Shown here in pieces: positions 25,512 through 35,138 of a stretch of 64,000 nucleotides of DNA. How positions within the stretch are numbered: the first letter of the stretch is position 1; each line of letters begins with the position of its first letter. The DNA lies in assembly GCA_963757565.1 (NCBI GenBank), contig CAVWSB010000011.1, positions 2,356,001-2,420,000 of the forward strand, in the 5' to 3' direction. The translations under genes were made by a program, and so were the position numbers. The stretch comes from PALSA-894 sp963757565. Its GTDB lineage: Bacteria; Pseudomonadota; Alphaproteobacteria; Rhizobiales; Xanthobacteraceae. The notes below the pieces were generated by a model. It did not search any database. It was not told where the DNA came from and saw nothing but the letters and a program-made list of their open reading frames with translations.

Positions 25512-26539
25512 GCCATTATCTCCCGGACCAGCGGCATGACCTTGCGCCCATAGAGCTCGATGCAGCGCATCATCTTTGCGTGCGACAACGGTCCCGCCGA
25601 ATATTTCATATCGAAGCGCGACACGCCGAGCGCCTTCACGCTCGCGACAATCTTGCGCGCGACTGTTTCGGGCGAGCCAGCATAGAGCGAGCCATGTTCG
25701 ATCTCGCGCTCGAAATCGGCTCGGCTCATGGGCGGCCAGCCGCGTTCGCCGCCGATCTTGTCGCGCATGCGCTTGTAGTCGGAGAACAATTCGTCGCGCG
25801 CCTGCGCATCCGTCTCCGCCACGTAACCATGCGAATGCAAGCCGACGGGCAACTCTGCCTTGCCGGCCTCCTTGAGCGCGCGGCGATAGAGATCGGCGAA
25901 CGGCACGAAGCGTTTCGGATCGCCCCCGATCACGGCCAGCATCATCGGCATGCCGTAGTGCGCGGCGCGCATCACGGATTCAGGCGTGCCGCCGACGCCG
26001 ATCCAGGTCGTGAGCCGCCCGGACTCGGTCTTCGGATAGACGTTCTGATTATTGAGCGGGGCTCGCAGCGCGCCCTGCCACGTCACAGGCTGCTGCGTGA
26101 GCACGGCCGCCAGCAGATCGAGCTTTTCGTTGAACAGCGCCTCGTATTGCTTGAGATCTAGGCCAAACAGCGGAAACGACTCGATGAACGAGCCGCGCCC
26201 GAGCATGATCTCGGCGCGTCCGTTCGACACTGCATCGAGTGTCGAGAAGCGCTGGAACACACGGATCGGATCGTCCGAGGAGAGCACCGTCACGGCCGAG
26301 CCGAGGCGGATACGCTTTGTACGGCTTGCAATCGCTGCCAGCACCATTTCGGGCGATGACACGGCGAAATCCGCCCGATGATGCTCGCCGACACCGATGA
26401 AGTCGACGCCGACCTCATCGGCGAGCACCGCCTCCTCCACCAGATTGCGGATGACCTGCGCGGCGTGGAGCGGCTTTCCGTCCGCACCGTCGGTGATGTC
26501 GCCGAAGGTGTCGAGGCCGAGTTCGATCGGTTCTGTCAT
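25508..26539 (-). CDS. LLM-class flavin-dependent oxidoreductase
   Basis: The luciferase-like monooxygenase fold (343 aa) is shown by LADEVGVDFIGVGEHHRADF, RIRLGSAVTVLSSDDPIRVF and GRAEIMLGRGSFIESFPLFG. Such enzymes use FMNH2 or F420 to oxidise small organic substrates. It starts with an ATG overlapping the stop of the FAD oxidoreductase gene (ATGA) and ends overlapping the hydrolase start. The three-gene order looks catabolic, but the substrate cannot be read from sequence. Confidence 0.9.
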   Translation of the reverse strand: MTEPIELGLDTFGDITDGADGKPLHAAQVIRNLVEEAVLADEVGVDFIGVGEHHRADFAVSSPEMVLAAIASRTKRIRLGSAVTVLSSDDPIRVFQRFSTLDAVSNGRAEIMLGRGSFIESFPLFGLDLKQYEALFNEKLDLLAAVLTQQPVTWQGALRAPLNNQNVYPKTESGRLTTWIGVGGTPESVMRAAHYGMPMMLAVIGGDPKRFVPFADLYRRALKEAGKAELPVGLHSHGYVAETDAQARDELFSDYKRMRDKIGGERGWPPMSRADFEREIEHGSLYAGSPETVARKIVASVKALGVSRFDMKYSAGPLSHAKMMRCIELYGRKVMPLVREIMA

Positions 26540-27928
26540 GTGGCTTTTTCAGGCTCGGCGGCGGGCGGAGTCGCAATCGCCGCCGCTTGCGCGGTCTTTT
26601 CCCAGCGCGCAAGCCGCGCGTCTCCTTCGCGGCGCGCACGCTCGCGATAGCGCGAAATCTTTCCCGTAATCGCATCGCGCGCCTGCAGCGACCAGAACGA
26701 GGCCTGTGCTGCGGCGCGACCGAGCGTGCCGCCGGCCCAGACCAGCTCATAAGACGAAAACAGCCGCCAGCGGTCGTCGCCGTCGGTGATCGCGCGCGCG
26801 ATCATTTCGCCCGCCATGGCGGTGGTGTTCAGCCCGTGTCCGCCGAACGCGCCCGCAAGCCAGTAACCAGGAGCAAGTTCCCCGATGCTGCGGCATCTTG
26901 TGCACCGCATAGGCCATGGTGCCGGCCCAAGCATACGCGATCTCGACGTTTTCGAGCTGCGGATAGATCGTCAGAATATCGCGACGCATCTGCGCCTTGA
27001 GATTGGCAGGCGCAAGACCGAACGTGGAGATGCGTCCTCCCCACTGCAGCCGGTCATCCTCCACCACGCGGTAGTAGTCGCCCGCGCGGCGGGTGTCGGC
27101 GACCGCACCGGTGTAGCGCACCGCATCGAACAATTTTTCACCCAGCGGCGCCGTGACGGCCACATAGGTCGAGACCGGCAACATCGTCGTGGCGACCTGG
27201 GCGTCCACGGCGCCAACCCCTGTGTTTCCCGCCAGCACGATATGCCGTGCGCGCACCAGACCGCCCGCAGTCTCGACCCGCTTGCGCACGCCCGCCGGAT
27301 CGACTCCCACCGCCTGCGTGTTCGGGAAGATGCGCGCGCCGTGTTTCTCGGCATCCACGGCGAGGCCGCGCGCATAATTGAGCGGATGGATGTGGAAGGC
27401 TTTGCCAAAATGCAGCCCTTGGAAATAGTACGGGCTGCGCAACACCTCGCGCACCTGTTCGGTCGGCCACGCCTCGACCTCGGCGCCGAAATCGACGCGC
27501 AGCATCGCGACGTGGTCGATCAGTCCGGCCTCGTCGTCGGTCCGGCGCACGGAGAGCTTTCCGTCGCGCGCCTCGACACCCAGCATCGCGGTATCGGCGA
27601 TTGCGGAACGGACGTACTCGACGCCTGCTTCCGAGAGCGCCCACAATTCCTTCGCGCGCGGCAGGCCGACGCGCTCGACGATCGCATCAATGCGTTCAGC
27701 AAACCCCGGCGAGACGAAGCCCGCATTGCGCCCCGAGGCGCCACCCGCGACCTCGCCTGCTTCGAGCACCGCGACCGACCAGCCGCGCCGCGCAACCTCC
27801 CGTGCAACAGTCAATCCGGCGAGCCCCGCGCCGATGACGCAGACATCGACATCGAGATCGTGGCTCAGCGCTGATCGCTCCGGTGCCGCGACTGCAGTCG
27901 CCTCATACCAGGTCTCGGGTTCCGTCAT
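26536..27928 (-). CDS. FAD-dependent amine/amino-acid oxidoreductase (frameshifted)
   Basis: This DAO-fold protein has the dinucleotide motif VCVIGAGLAGLTVAREVARR near residue 30 and GGASGRNAGFVSPGF. It resembles PuuB-type gamma-glutamylputrescine oxidases and other glycine/D-amino-acid oxidase relatives. The frame breaks at about 26886-26893 after AVHKMPQ (one extra C). The C-terminus (IGELAPGYWLAGAFGGHGLN to PPAAEPEKAT) continues one frame over and stops at 26536, overlapping the next ATG. Corrected length is about 463 aa, normal for the family. It heads the three-gene operon. Confidence 0.85.
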
Positions 27929-28004
27929 TGTCCCTTGATGCCGCGACGACAGGGTTCTCGCAAGCCGTCTGAAGCCCCATAATCGGGCGAACCGGGAGTA
28001 GCCG

Positions 28005-28532
28005 ATGCGCCGCCTGATGCTGTTGCGCCACGCGAAATCCGACTGGGCAGCGCTCGGCGGCGCCGACCACGAGCGCCCGCTCGCAGCGCGCGGGCGCGAG
28101 GCCGCGGTGAAAATGGGCGCCTATATGGCGCGTCATGCCTTGGTGCCGGATCTGATTGTCGCGTCGACGGCGACGCGGGTCAGCGAAACCCTGAGCCTGC
28201 TGCTTCCGGCATTCGCCAAGGCGCCGCGGGTCGTTCCGGACAAGCGGGTCTACGAGGCCGAGGCGGAGGCCCTGCTCGGCGTGGCCCGGGGGACCGCGGG
28301 CCCGGTGCACAGCCTGCTGCTGGTCGGCCACAATCCGGGCCTTGCGGAATTTGCTGCGCTGGTGATGGCCTCGGGCGACGTCGATGCCCGCCAGAAGTTG
28401 ATCGAGAAATTTCCCACCGCGGCCCTCGCGGTCATCGATTTCGCGCTCGACGACTGGGCCAAGATCCATGCCAAGGCCGGCCGGCTCGATCGTTTCGTGG
28501 TGCCGCGCGCGCTCGATGCCGCAACGGACTAG
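28005..28532 (+). CDS. SixA-type histidine phosphatase
   Basis: This 175-residue protein has the histidine-phosphatase motif LMLLRHAKSDW at the N-terminus, the conserved Arg in STATRVSETL and a second His in LLLVGHNPGLAEF. SixA dephosphorylates phosphohistidine, for example on Hpt domains or the nitrogen PTS. It precedes ycjX by 40 bases on the same strand. A longer family member is expected to be about 160-180 aa, so length is normal. Confidence 0.88.
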   Translation: MRRLMLLRHAKSDWAALGGADHERPLAARGREAAVKMGAYMARHALVPDLIVASTATRVSETLSLLLPAFAKAPRVVPDKRVYEAEAEALLGVARGTAGPVHSLLLVGHNPGLAEFAALVMASGDVDARQKLIEKFPTAALAVIDFALDDWAKIHAKAGRLDRFVVPRALDAATD

Positions 28533-28572
28533 AGAAACGCCCCGGCTGCGCCTATCTGGTGGCGGACCGCCC

Positions 28573-30021
28573 ATGGCCTTCCTCACCGACCTCGCCGAAG
28601 ACATCCGCCTCGCCGGCCGTGCGCTCGGCGAATTCTCGCTCGGCCTGTTCAATCCGACCGTCCGACTCGGCGTCACCGGCCTGTCGGGCGCGGGCAAGAC
28701 CGTCTTCATCACCGCGCTGGTGCATCAGCTCTTGCATGGCGGGCGGCTACCGGTGTTCGAGGCGTTGTCGAGCGGACGCATCGTACGTGCGCGGCTCGAG
28801 CCGCAGCCCGACGACGCGGTGCCGCGCTTCGACTACGAGACGCATCTGCACGCATTGACTGCCGAGCGGCGCTGGCCGGAGTCCACCAGCCGCATCAGCG
28901 AGCTACGGCTCGTCATCGAGTATCAGTCGGCGCGCGGAATGGCCCGCACACTCACGCTCGACATTGTGGACTATCCAGGCGAGTGGCTGCTCGACCTCCC
29001 GCTGCTTGCGACGAGCTATTCGCAATGGTCGGCCGATACGCTGCGGCTGTCGCACGCCGGGCCCCGCGCCGTGCTTGCGGCGCGCTGGCACAAGCATCTG
29101 GCGACGCTCAATGCGAGCGGGCCGGAGAACGAGCAGGCCGCGCTGCAGGCCGCGCACCTTTTCACCGAATACCTGAAGTCCTGCCGCGACGATCGCTATG
29201 CGATGCGCCTGCTGCCACCCGGCCGCTTCCTGATGCCGGGCGATCTTGCAGGCTCTCCGGCTTTGACGTTTGCGCCGCTCGAATTATCGGACGCCGAGGC
29301 TCCTGCGGGATCGCTGCACGCGATGATGGAGCGGCGCTACGAGGCCTACAAGGACATCGTGGTGCGGCCGTTTTATCGTGAACACTTCGCCCGTCTCGAC
29401 CGCCAGATCGTTCTGGTCGATGCGCTGGCAGCCTTCAACGCCGGTCCGGATGCCGTGAAGGACCTCGAAAGCGCGCTCGCGGCGATCCTCGGTTCGTTCC
29501 GCACCGGCCGCAGCACAATCGCGAGCGCGCTGTTTCGCCCGCGCATCGATCGCATTCTGTTCGCCGCCACCAAGGCGGACCATCTGCATCACGCCAATCA
29601 CGACCGGCTGGAGCGTTTCCTGTCGCGCATCACCGAACGTGCCATCGAGCGCGCGAAATTCTCCGGCGCGATCGTCGATGTGGCGGCGCTCGCCGCCGTG
29701 CGTGCCACGCGCGAGGCAATGGTGGCGCGCGGGCGCGACAAGTTGCCCGCTATCGTCGGCACGCCGATCGCCGGCGAGACGCTCGGCGGAGAGCGCTTCG
29801 ATGGGGAAACCGACGTCGCGTCGTTCCCCGGCGACCTGCCGGACGATCCCGCCACGCTGTTTCGGCAGTTCACCGGCCTGACCAGCGCGGACGAGACCGA
29901 CTATCGCTTCCTGCGCTTCCGCCCGCCGCTCCTCGAGCCCGGGCGAGGCGACGTGGCCGCCCTGCCCCACATCCGCCTCGACCGTGCGCTGCAATTCCTG
30001 CTCGGAGACCGCCTCGCATGA
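28573..30021 (+). CDS. ycjX: YcjX-family GTPase-like protein
   Basis: This 482-residue P-loop protein has GVTGLSGAGKTVFITALVHQ (about residues 31-50) and YcjX-family blocks LDIVDYPGEWLLDLPLL and ILFAATKADHLHHANHDRLE. YcjX belongs to the DUF463 GTPases, which in Enterobacteria are linked to the phage-shock response together with YcjF. The ATG at 28573 is chosen because upstream sequence is non-conserved. Its stop overlaps the ycjF start (ATGA). Confidence 0.92.
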   Translation: MAFLTDLAEDIRLAGRALGEFSLGLFNPTVRLGVTGLSGAGKTVFITALVHQLLHGGRLPVFEALSSGRIVRARLEPQPDDAVPRFDYETHLHALTAERRWPESTSRISELRLVIEYQSARGMARTLTLDIVDYPGEWLLDLPLLATSYSQWSADTLRLSHAGPRAVLAARWHKHLATLNASGPENEQAALQAAHLFTEYLKSCRDDRYAMRLLPPGRFLMPGDLAGSPALTFAPLELSDAEAPAGSLHAMMERRYEAYKDIVVRPFYREHFARLDRQIVLVDALAAFNAGPDAVKDLESALAAILGSFRTGRSTIASALFRPRIDRILFAATKADHLHHANHDRLERFLSRITERAIERAKFSGAIVDVAALAAVRATREAMVARGRDKLPAIVGTPIAGETLGGERFDGETDVASFPGDLPDDPATLFRQFTGLTSADETDYRFLRFRPPLLEPGRGDVAALPHIRLDRALQFLLGDRLA

Positions 30022-31046
30022 GCCGCAAGCCCGCTGCGTTCCGACTGGACGATCCGCATGTCATCGTGGCGGATGAGAGCACGCGCGCCGCGAAGGGGTC
30101 GGTGCGCGTCATGCCGCAGCCGGAGAATTTCGATCTTCCGGTCCCGGTTGCCGCACCGCTTTCGGCGCGGCGGCGCTTTCCCTGGGGCACGCTGTTCTGG
30201 TCTTCGCTCGGCGGACTGGTCCTGCTCGGGGGCGGACTGGCGATCTCGAGCCTGATCGAAGACCTTTACGCGCGCGCGAGCGCGCTTGGCACATTGGGTG
30301 CCGTACTCGCCGCACTTGCGGGCCTCTCGCTGCTGGTCATTTGCATTCGCGAGATCGTCGCGCTGTTTCGCCTCGCCTCGATCGAGAAGCTGCGTGCGCG
30401 CGCCGAGCGAGCGCTCTTCGAGGACGACCGCGATTCCGCGCGCGCCATCGTGCGCGAGCTGACTTCGACGCTCCGCGCAACGCCACAGCTCGCGCGCAGC
30501 CGAAACGAACTTCAGGCCCACTTGACCGAGATCATCGACGGCCGCGACCTGCTGCACATCGCCGAGCGTGGCCTGATGACAACGCTTGACCGCGAGGCCG
30601 CGAGCCTCGTCGCGCGCACGGCGACACGCGTCTCGATCGTCACCGCGGTATCGCCTCGCGCCGCAGTCGATCTCGCCTTCGTTCTGTTCGCCGCGCTCGG
30701 CATGATCCGCCGCCTTGCGACGCTTTATGGCGGCCGGCCCGGCGCACTCGGCATGATCCGCTTGTTGCGTCACATCATCGCGCACCTGACCGTCACCGGC
30801 TCGCTTGCGGCCGGCGACAGCCTGATCCAGCAGATGCTCGGCCACGGCGTCGCCGCCAAGCTCTCCGCCCGCCTCGGCGAAGGGGTGCTGAACGGCCTGC
30901 TCACCGCCCGGCTGGGCCTGGCTGCGATGGATGTCGCTCGCCCCCTGCCCTTTGCGGCGCTGCCCAAGCCCGCGCTGTCTGACATCGCGGGCGACCTTTT
31001 GCGGCGGCGCAGCGAGGAAACCGCACAGTTGCCGCCGAACAATTGA
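30018..31046 (+). CDS. ycjF: YcjF-family inner-membrane protein (DUF697)
   Basis: This 342-residue membrane protein has two adjacent N-terminal transmembrane helices (about residues 57-75 and 92-112, LGTLGAVLAALAGLSLLVIC), a helical soluble region, and the DUF697 block RVSIVTAVSPRAAVDLAFVL with further hydrophobic helices (about 205-260). It is coupled to ycjX by a four-base overlap, the order seen in other proteobacteria. A role in envelope stress is inferred from the family. Confidence 0.9.
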   Translation: MSRKPAAFRLDDPHVIVADESTRAAKGSVRVMPQPENFDLPVPVAAPLSARRRFPWGTLFWSSLGGLVLLGGGLAISSLIEDLYARASALGTLGAVLAALAGLSLLVICIREIVALFRLASIEKLRARAERALFEDDRDSARAIVRELTSTLRATPQLARSRNELQAHLTEIIDGRDLLHIAERGLMTTLDREAASLVARTATRVSIVTAVSPRAAVDLAFVLFAALGMIRRLATLYGGRPGALGMIRLLRHIIAHLTVTGSLAAGDSLIQQMLGHGVAAKLSARLGEGVLNGLLTARLGLAAMDVARPLPFAALPKPALSDIAGDLLRRRSEETAQLPPNN

Positions 31047-31109
31047 TTGTTCTCGCGGCGCGTTGTGGCAGGATACACCTTCTGAGCGTGCTTTTGGGAG
31101 GAGCTCGCG

Positions 31110-31547
31110 ATGTTCCAGAAAATTCTCGTTCCGGTCGATCTCGCCGATCCGGACTTCGTCAAACCTGCGCTCGACACGGCAGTGGAAATGGCGCGCGCGT
31201 CGGGCGGTGCGGTGCGCCTGATCAACGTGATTCCAATGACGCCGGTGATGCTCGCCGAATACGTGCCTCCGGATTTCGACGTCCAGCAGCGCGGCTCCGC
31301 GGAGGAGGCGCTCGCGATCATCGCCAAGGAAAGCGGGCTCGATCCCGCCAAGGTCTCGACCGTGGTGCGCCAGGGCGGCATCTATCACGAGGTGCTGGAG
31401 GAGGCGAAGACCTTCGTCGCCGACGTCATCGTGATGAGCTCGCACCGCCCCGCGATGAAGACCTACTTCCTCGGCTCCAACGCAGGCCACATGGTGCGCT
31501 ACGCCAAATGCTCGGTGCTGGTGGTGCGCAAACCCGGCCCGGCGTGA
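31110..31547 (+). CDS. Universal stress protein (UspA family)
   Basis: This is a single Usp domain of 145 residues. FQKILVPVDLADPDFVKPAL starts the fold, and the ATP-loop signature GSNAGHMVRYAKCSVLVVR is at the C-terminus. A GGGAGG site precedes the ATG. It lies 63 bases after ycjF on the same strand and may be part of the same stress-related unit. Confidence 0.9.
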   Translation: MFQKILVPVDLADPDFVKPALDTAVEMARASGGAVRLINVIPMTPVMLAEYVPPDFDVQQRGSAEEALAIIAKESGLDPAKVSTVVRQGGIYHEVLEEAKTFVADVIVMSSHRPAMKTYFLGSNAGHMVRYAKCSVLVVRKPGPA

Positions 31548-31594
31548 TCCCGATAAGGTACCGGTTTTCGAACAAGATCACGCCCGACGGATAT

Positions 31595-32206
31595 CTAGAC
31601 CCGCGGCAGGACCAGCTCCGGCACGGCGTCGGGAGGGAACGTTCCCGGCCGGTTGCGGCGGAAGAAGCTTCCCGCCTGCCACAGGAAGAAACCGAGAAAT
31701 GCCGCGACGAAAGCGGCGCCGCTCCACGCCGCGGTCTGCAAGGCCCGCACGATCAGTCCGGCGAACGCAAGCGATGCGCCGGCGAATACGGCGACGCCGA
31801 GCCAGTATAAGACGGCGGGTGACCCAGTTTCGAACACTGCGAGCCCGTCGGCCGCACCGGCGCGCCGGCAAAGCTCCGTGACAAATGCCCGATACGGTGC
31901 GTCCAGCCGTTCGTGTTCGACCATGCTCTTCCATGAGGTCGAGGCGATCAGGATCTTCGGACCATCCGCAGGCCACACCTCGGTCACGAAACGGTAGGTC
32001 TGCATGGTCGTCGGCCGAAATGCGAGCCGGATACGGCGGATCCGCCCGTATGGAATGCGGCCGCTGGACCCGCCCTGCCCCCACGCCAATGCTCCCGGCG
32101 TCATCTTCAATTCGAACGGAGCGCCCACGAGCGACGACTTATATGAATAGGCGATGCCGGAATCGCCCGACGTTTCATCATCCCGGAGGGACGGCCCTTC
32201 CATCAC
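31595..32206 (-). CDS. Hypothetical membrane protein with a PH-like N-terminal half
   Basis: This 203-residue protein has a soluble N-terminal half (IAYSYKSSLVGAPFELKMTP, GRIPYGRIRRIRLAFRPTTM) and two transmembrane helices at about residues 132-170 (VLYWLGVAVFAGASLAFAGL and AWSGAAFVAAFLGFFLW), ending RRNRPGTFPPDAVPELVLPRV-like. It is convergent with the universal stress gene and divergent from the small secreted gene at 32301. The family is not recognised with confidence; such proteins are common in Bradyrhizobiaceae. Confidence 0.7.
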   Translation of the reverse strand: MMEGPSLRDDETSGDSGIAYSYKSSLVGAPFELKMTPGALAWGQGGSSGRIPYGRIRRIRLAFRPTTMQTYRFVTEVWPADGPKILIASTSWKSMVEHERLDAPYRAFVTELCRRAGAADGLAVFETGSPAVLYWLGVAVFAGASLAFAGLIVRALQTAAWSGAAFVAAFLGFFLWQAGSFFRRNRPGTFPPDAVPELVLPRV

Positions 32207-32300
32207 GTTCTTCTCATCCTACCTGACATCGAACGCACCGGTCTTGATTCACCCTTGCCGGTATGCATGTTCGCGTAACGCAACGCCACTGAGGTACGCA

Positions 32301-32723
32301 ATGTTCTCTGTTCGCACGCTTCCCGCACTTTTTGCCACGTTGATCCTCGCGACGTCGCTGGCTGCCGCTCCTGCGGATGCGCGAAAGCGATACCACCGCG
32401 CCAACTCCGCCCCCGTGGCCCGCACGGCCAACTATGACGGCAATTGGAGCGTGCTGATTGTGACAAGCAGCGGCCAGTGCGATCGCGGCTACCGCTACGG
32501 CGTCACCATTCGTGGCGGGCGCGTTTTTTACGAAGGCGGCGCGCCTGTGAACGTCGATGGCGCCGTATCGGGCAACGGCGCGGTTCAGGTCCGGCTCTCT
32601 GCGGGGTCGCAACGTGCCAGTGGCGCGGGTCGCCTCGGTTCAAGCTCCGGCGGCGGCACCTGGCGCGGCGAGAGTTCGTCGGGGTCGTGCGCAGGCACCT
32701 GGACCGCCGAGCGGCGCGGATAG
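32301..32723 (+). CDS. Small secreted protein, WSVLIVT family, copy 1
   Basis: This 140-residue protein has a signal peptide (LPALFATLILATSLAAAPADA). The mature domain starts NYDGNWSVLIVTSSGQCDRG and ends SCAGTWTAERRG. Two cysteines (CDR and SCAG) match those of the three paralogs at 35459, 36053 and 36651 and likely form a disulfide. This copy is the most diverged. The ATG follows GAGG. Function is unknown; a small beta-barrel in the periplasm or outside is inferred from the short alternating strands. Confidence 0.8.
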   Translation: MFSVRTLPALFATLILATSLAAAPADARKRYHRANSAPVARTANYDGNWSVLIVTSSGQCDRGYRYGVTIRGGRVFYEGGAPVNVDGAVSGNGAVQVRLSAGSQRASGAGRLGSSSGGGTWRGESSSGSCAGTWTAERRG

Positions 32724-32735
32724 TCAGCCCGCAAG

Positions 32736-32769
32736 AAAAAGCCCGCGCCCAATGGCACGCGGGCTTTTC
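32736..32769. terminator. Bidirectional terminator
   Basis: GCCCGCG at 32741-32747 pairs with CGCGGGC at 32758-32764, with A-run before and TTTT after. It lies between the convergent small secreted gene and the ferritin-like gene and serves both. Confidence 0.85.
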
Positions 32770-32785
32770 TTGGTTAGCAGGCCTA

Positions 32786-33289
32786 TCAGGCGGCCTTGCG
32801 GTTGACCCCGCCCTCGGCGAGCGATGTCAGCTTCTTGTCCGCGGCCTTCTCCTCGTCGAGGTTTTGTTGAAGCACCGAGGCGCAGTCGCTGCGCCCTAGC
32901 TGCTTCGCCCAGGCGATCAACGTGCCGTAGCGCGTGATTTCGTAGTGCTCCACCGCCTGCCCGGCGGCGATCAGCGCAGCGTCGAGTACCTTTTTGTCCT
33001 CGACTTCGCCGATAATCTCCTTCGTCTCCTTGATGATCCCGTCGATCGCTGGGCAATCCACGCCCTCGACTTCGACGCCGTGCATTTTGAAGACCTGCTC
33101 CAGGCGCTTCACGTGCCCCTTTGTCTCGGCCAGATGGCTCTGGAAGCCCTGCTTGAGCTGCGCATCGGTCGCCTTCTCGATCATGTCAGGAAGCGCTTTC
33201 ACGATCTGATTTTCGGCATAGTAGATGTCCTTCAGCGTGTGGACGAACAGATCGTCCATCGTCTGAATGTCCTTGGAGAAGAATCCCAT
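32786..33289 (-). CDS. YciE/YciF-like ferritin-fold protein (DUF892)
   Basis: This 167-residue four-helix protein of the DUF892 family has IQTMDDLFVHTLKDIYYAEN, ALPDMIEKATDAQLKQGFQS, HLAETKGHVKRLEQVF and GQAVEHYEITRYGTLIAWAK. The Glu/His positions expected of a ferritin-like di-metal site are present. These proteins are usually stress-induced (osmotic, stationary phase). ATG at 33289 is chosen because the preceding in-frame codon is TTG. Confidence 0.92.
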   Translation of the reverse strand: MGFFSKDIQTMDDLFVHTLKDIYYAENQIVKALPDMIEKATDAQLKQGFQSHLAETKGHVKRLEQVFKMHGVEVEGVDCPAIDGIIKETKEIIGEVEDKKVLDAALIAAGQAVEHYEITRYGTLIAWAKQLGRSDCASVLQQNLDEEKAADKKLTSLAEGGVNRKAA

Positions 33290-33458
33290 CAAGATTGCCC
33301 TTTCGTTTGAGAGTGGTTGGGAAACGACGGAACTTTGTGATCACGGCCACAGCGCGCCGTCGTCATGGGCTAACGATGCGGAATCGGGTCCGTTCCTATG
33401 GAACGACGAGAAACAGCCGCGCGTTTCTCCTCGTGGCACACCAAAAGAAAGACATGCA

Positions 33459-33767
33459 ATGTCTTACAGGCACTTCTTTCCGCTGATCGTTCTCGGCTTA
33501 GTGGCAAACGCCGCTCACGCTCAGACCGCTGCTCCAACAACGCCGCCAATCGCGCAGTCGCCGAAGGATTGTCCGCCGGGCGTGAACCCAAATGGCCAGA
33601 ACGCCGACAACACGCTGAGCGACAAACTCGCATCCTCGAAAGGCGTGATCTGTCCGCCCGCTGGCGTCGACCCCGAGATGCAGCAACCGCCGCAGAGCGG
33701 CGGAAGTATCAAGGTCGTGCCGCCTCCGGGTTCGCCAGGCGGCGATCAGAGCGTGCAACCGAAATAA
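33459..33767 (+). CDS. Small exported Pro-rich hypothetical protein
   Basis: This 102-residue protein has a signal peptide (MSYRHFFPLIVLGLVANAAH, cleavage near AHAQ) and a low-complexity mature part rich in Pro, Gly and Gln. Two cysteines occur in DCPPGVNPNGQNADN and GVICPPAGVD. No family is recognised. Likely a small periplasmic protein. Confidence 0.65.
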   Translation: MSYRHFFPLIVLGLVANAAHAQTAAPTTPPIAQSPKDCPPGVNPNGQNADNTLSDKLASSKGVICPPAGVDPEMQQPPQSGGSIKVVPPPGSPGGDQSVQPK

Positions 33768-33872
33768 CCCCTGCACCATTCATTACGTAGTTGCGAGAAT
33801 TGTTGCGCCCTTGCGTTTGCGAGCGGGGCGTGATTTTCCCGTAGCGTGGAATTTTTCTCGACTGGATTTGCA

Positions 33873-35138
33873 ATGCGATTCTCGTCCGCTCTTTTGATGT
33901 GTCTCACGGCGATTGCGCCGCTCGCGCTTGCCCAGGATGCCTCGGCCCAGGCCAAGACGCGCGATCTGGCGGCTCAATGCACCAAGCCCGCGTTCGCCAA
34001 GGCGAACCCGAAGAGCTGCGCTAAGTACGCGACAAAGCCTGCCGCGGAGCCGGCCAAAGAGGCCGAGCAGAAGCTCACCCGACCCGACTTAACTGCCGAA
34101 GACCAAGCGGTCGCGATTATCCCGGGCATTCCCAACGCGCGTTTCTGGGCCGATTCGGAGAAGGATTTCCTCGCCGCGCTTCCGACGACGCCTGGTCCGT
34201 GGCTCGCGCTCTCGACCGGCGGCGGCGACGGCGCATTCGGTGCGGGGCTTTTGAGCGGGTGGTCGGAGTCAGGCAAGCGGCCGGAGTTCTCCGTCGTCAC
34301 CGGCGTGAGCACCGGCTCGCTGATGGCACCCTACGCATTCATCGGTTCGTCGCAGGATGACGGCTTGAAGCGCGCCTACACCGAAACCAATGCCGGCGAC
34401 ATTTTCGAGGACACCAAGACACCAGAAAGCCTTGTCGATACCTGGCCGCTCAAGCGCCTCATCGCCAAGGAGGTGACGCCGGAGCTGCTCGCGCAGGTCG
34501 CCGACGCCTACAAGAAAGGGCGCCGCCTGTTCGTCGCAACCACGAATCTCGACGCGGAGCGTGGCGTGCTCTGGAATATGGGAGCGATTGCCGCGAAGGG
34601 CGATGACGATGCGCTTAAGCTCTTCCGCAACATCTTGCAGGCATCGACCGCGATCCCCGGCCTGTTTCCGCCGGTGCTGATCGACGTCGAGGCGAATGGC
34701 AAGAAGACGCAGGAGATGCACGCCGACGGTGGACTTTCCGCGCAGATTTTCGTCGCGCCGGAGTCGATGCTCAACAGCGCGAGCGCGACCAAGCTGCCCG
34801 CGACCGAATTGTACCTCATCGCCAACAGCCGGCTCGCACCTGAATTCCAGAACACCGAGCGCTCGCTCATATACGTCATCGGACATGCAATCACGATCGG
34901 CGTGCAGTCGATGCTTCGCGTCAACATCGACCGCGCCTATGCGGCTGCGAAGCGCGACGGCGTTCCGTTCTTCCTCTCCTATCCGGCGCTTGCAGCCGAC
35001 CAGCAGGGCAAGGGCACCTTCGACCCCGAGTTCATGAAGGACCTCTTCCAGACAGGTGCAGCCCGCGGGCGTGGCGAGCATCCTTTCGTGCAGGATGTCG
35101 GCGAGGCGCTGCGCGGCTCGATGTCGCCCGGAAAATAG
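33873..35138 (+). CDS. Exported patatin-like phospholipase
   Basis: A signal peptide (MRFSSALLMCLTAIAPLALA) and a linker precede the patatin domain. The oxyanion-hole motif GGGDGAFGAGLLSGW, the nucleophile motif VTGVSTGSLMAPYAF (GxSxG) and the Asp of the catalytic dyad in MHADGGLSAQIF are all present, so it should be an active lipid acyl hydrolase. Length is 421 aa. An in-frame start nine codons upstream (33846) lacks a ribosome site. It is exported, probably acting in the periplasm or on the outer membrane. Confidence 0.9.
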   Translation: MRFSSALLMCLTAIAPLALAQDASAQAKTRDLAAQCTKPAFAKANPKSCAKYATKPAAEPAKEAEQKLTRPDLTAEDQAVAIIPGIPNARFWADSEKDFLAALPTTPGPWLALSTGGGDGAFGAGLLSGWSESGKRPEFSVVTGVSTGSLMAPYAFIGSSQDDGLKRAYTETNAGDIFEDTKTPESLVDTWPLKRLIAKEVTPELLAQVADAYKKGRRLFVATTNLDAERGVLWNMGAIAAKGDDDALKLFRNILQASTAIPGLFPPVLIDVEANGKKTQEMHADGGLSAQIFVAPESMLNSASATKLPATELYLIANSRLAPEFQNTERSLIYVIGHAITIGVQSMLRVNIDRAYAAAKRDGVPFFLSYPALAADQQGKGTFDPEFMKDLFQTGAARGRGEHPFVQDVGEALRGSMSPGK

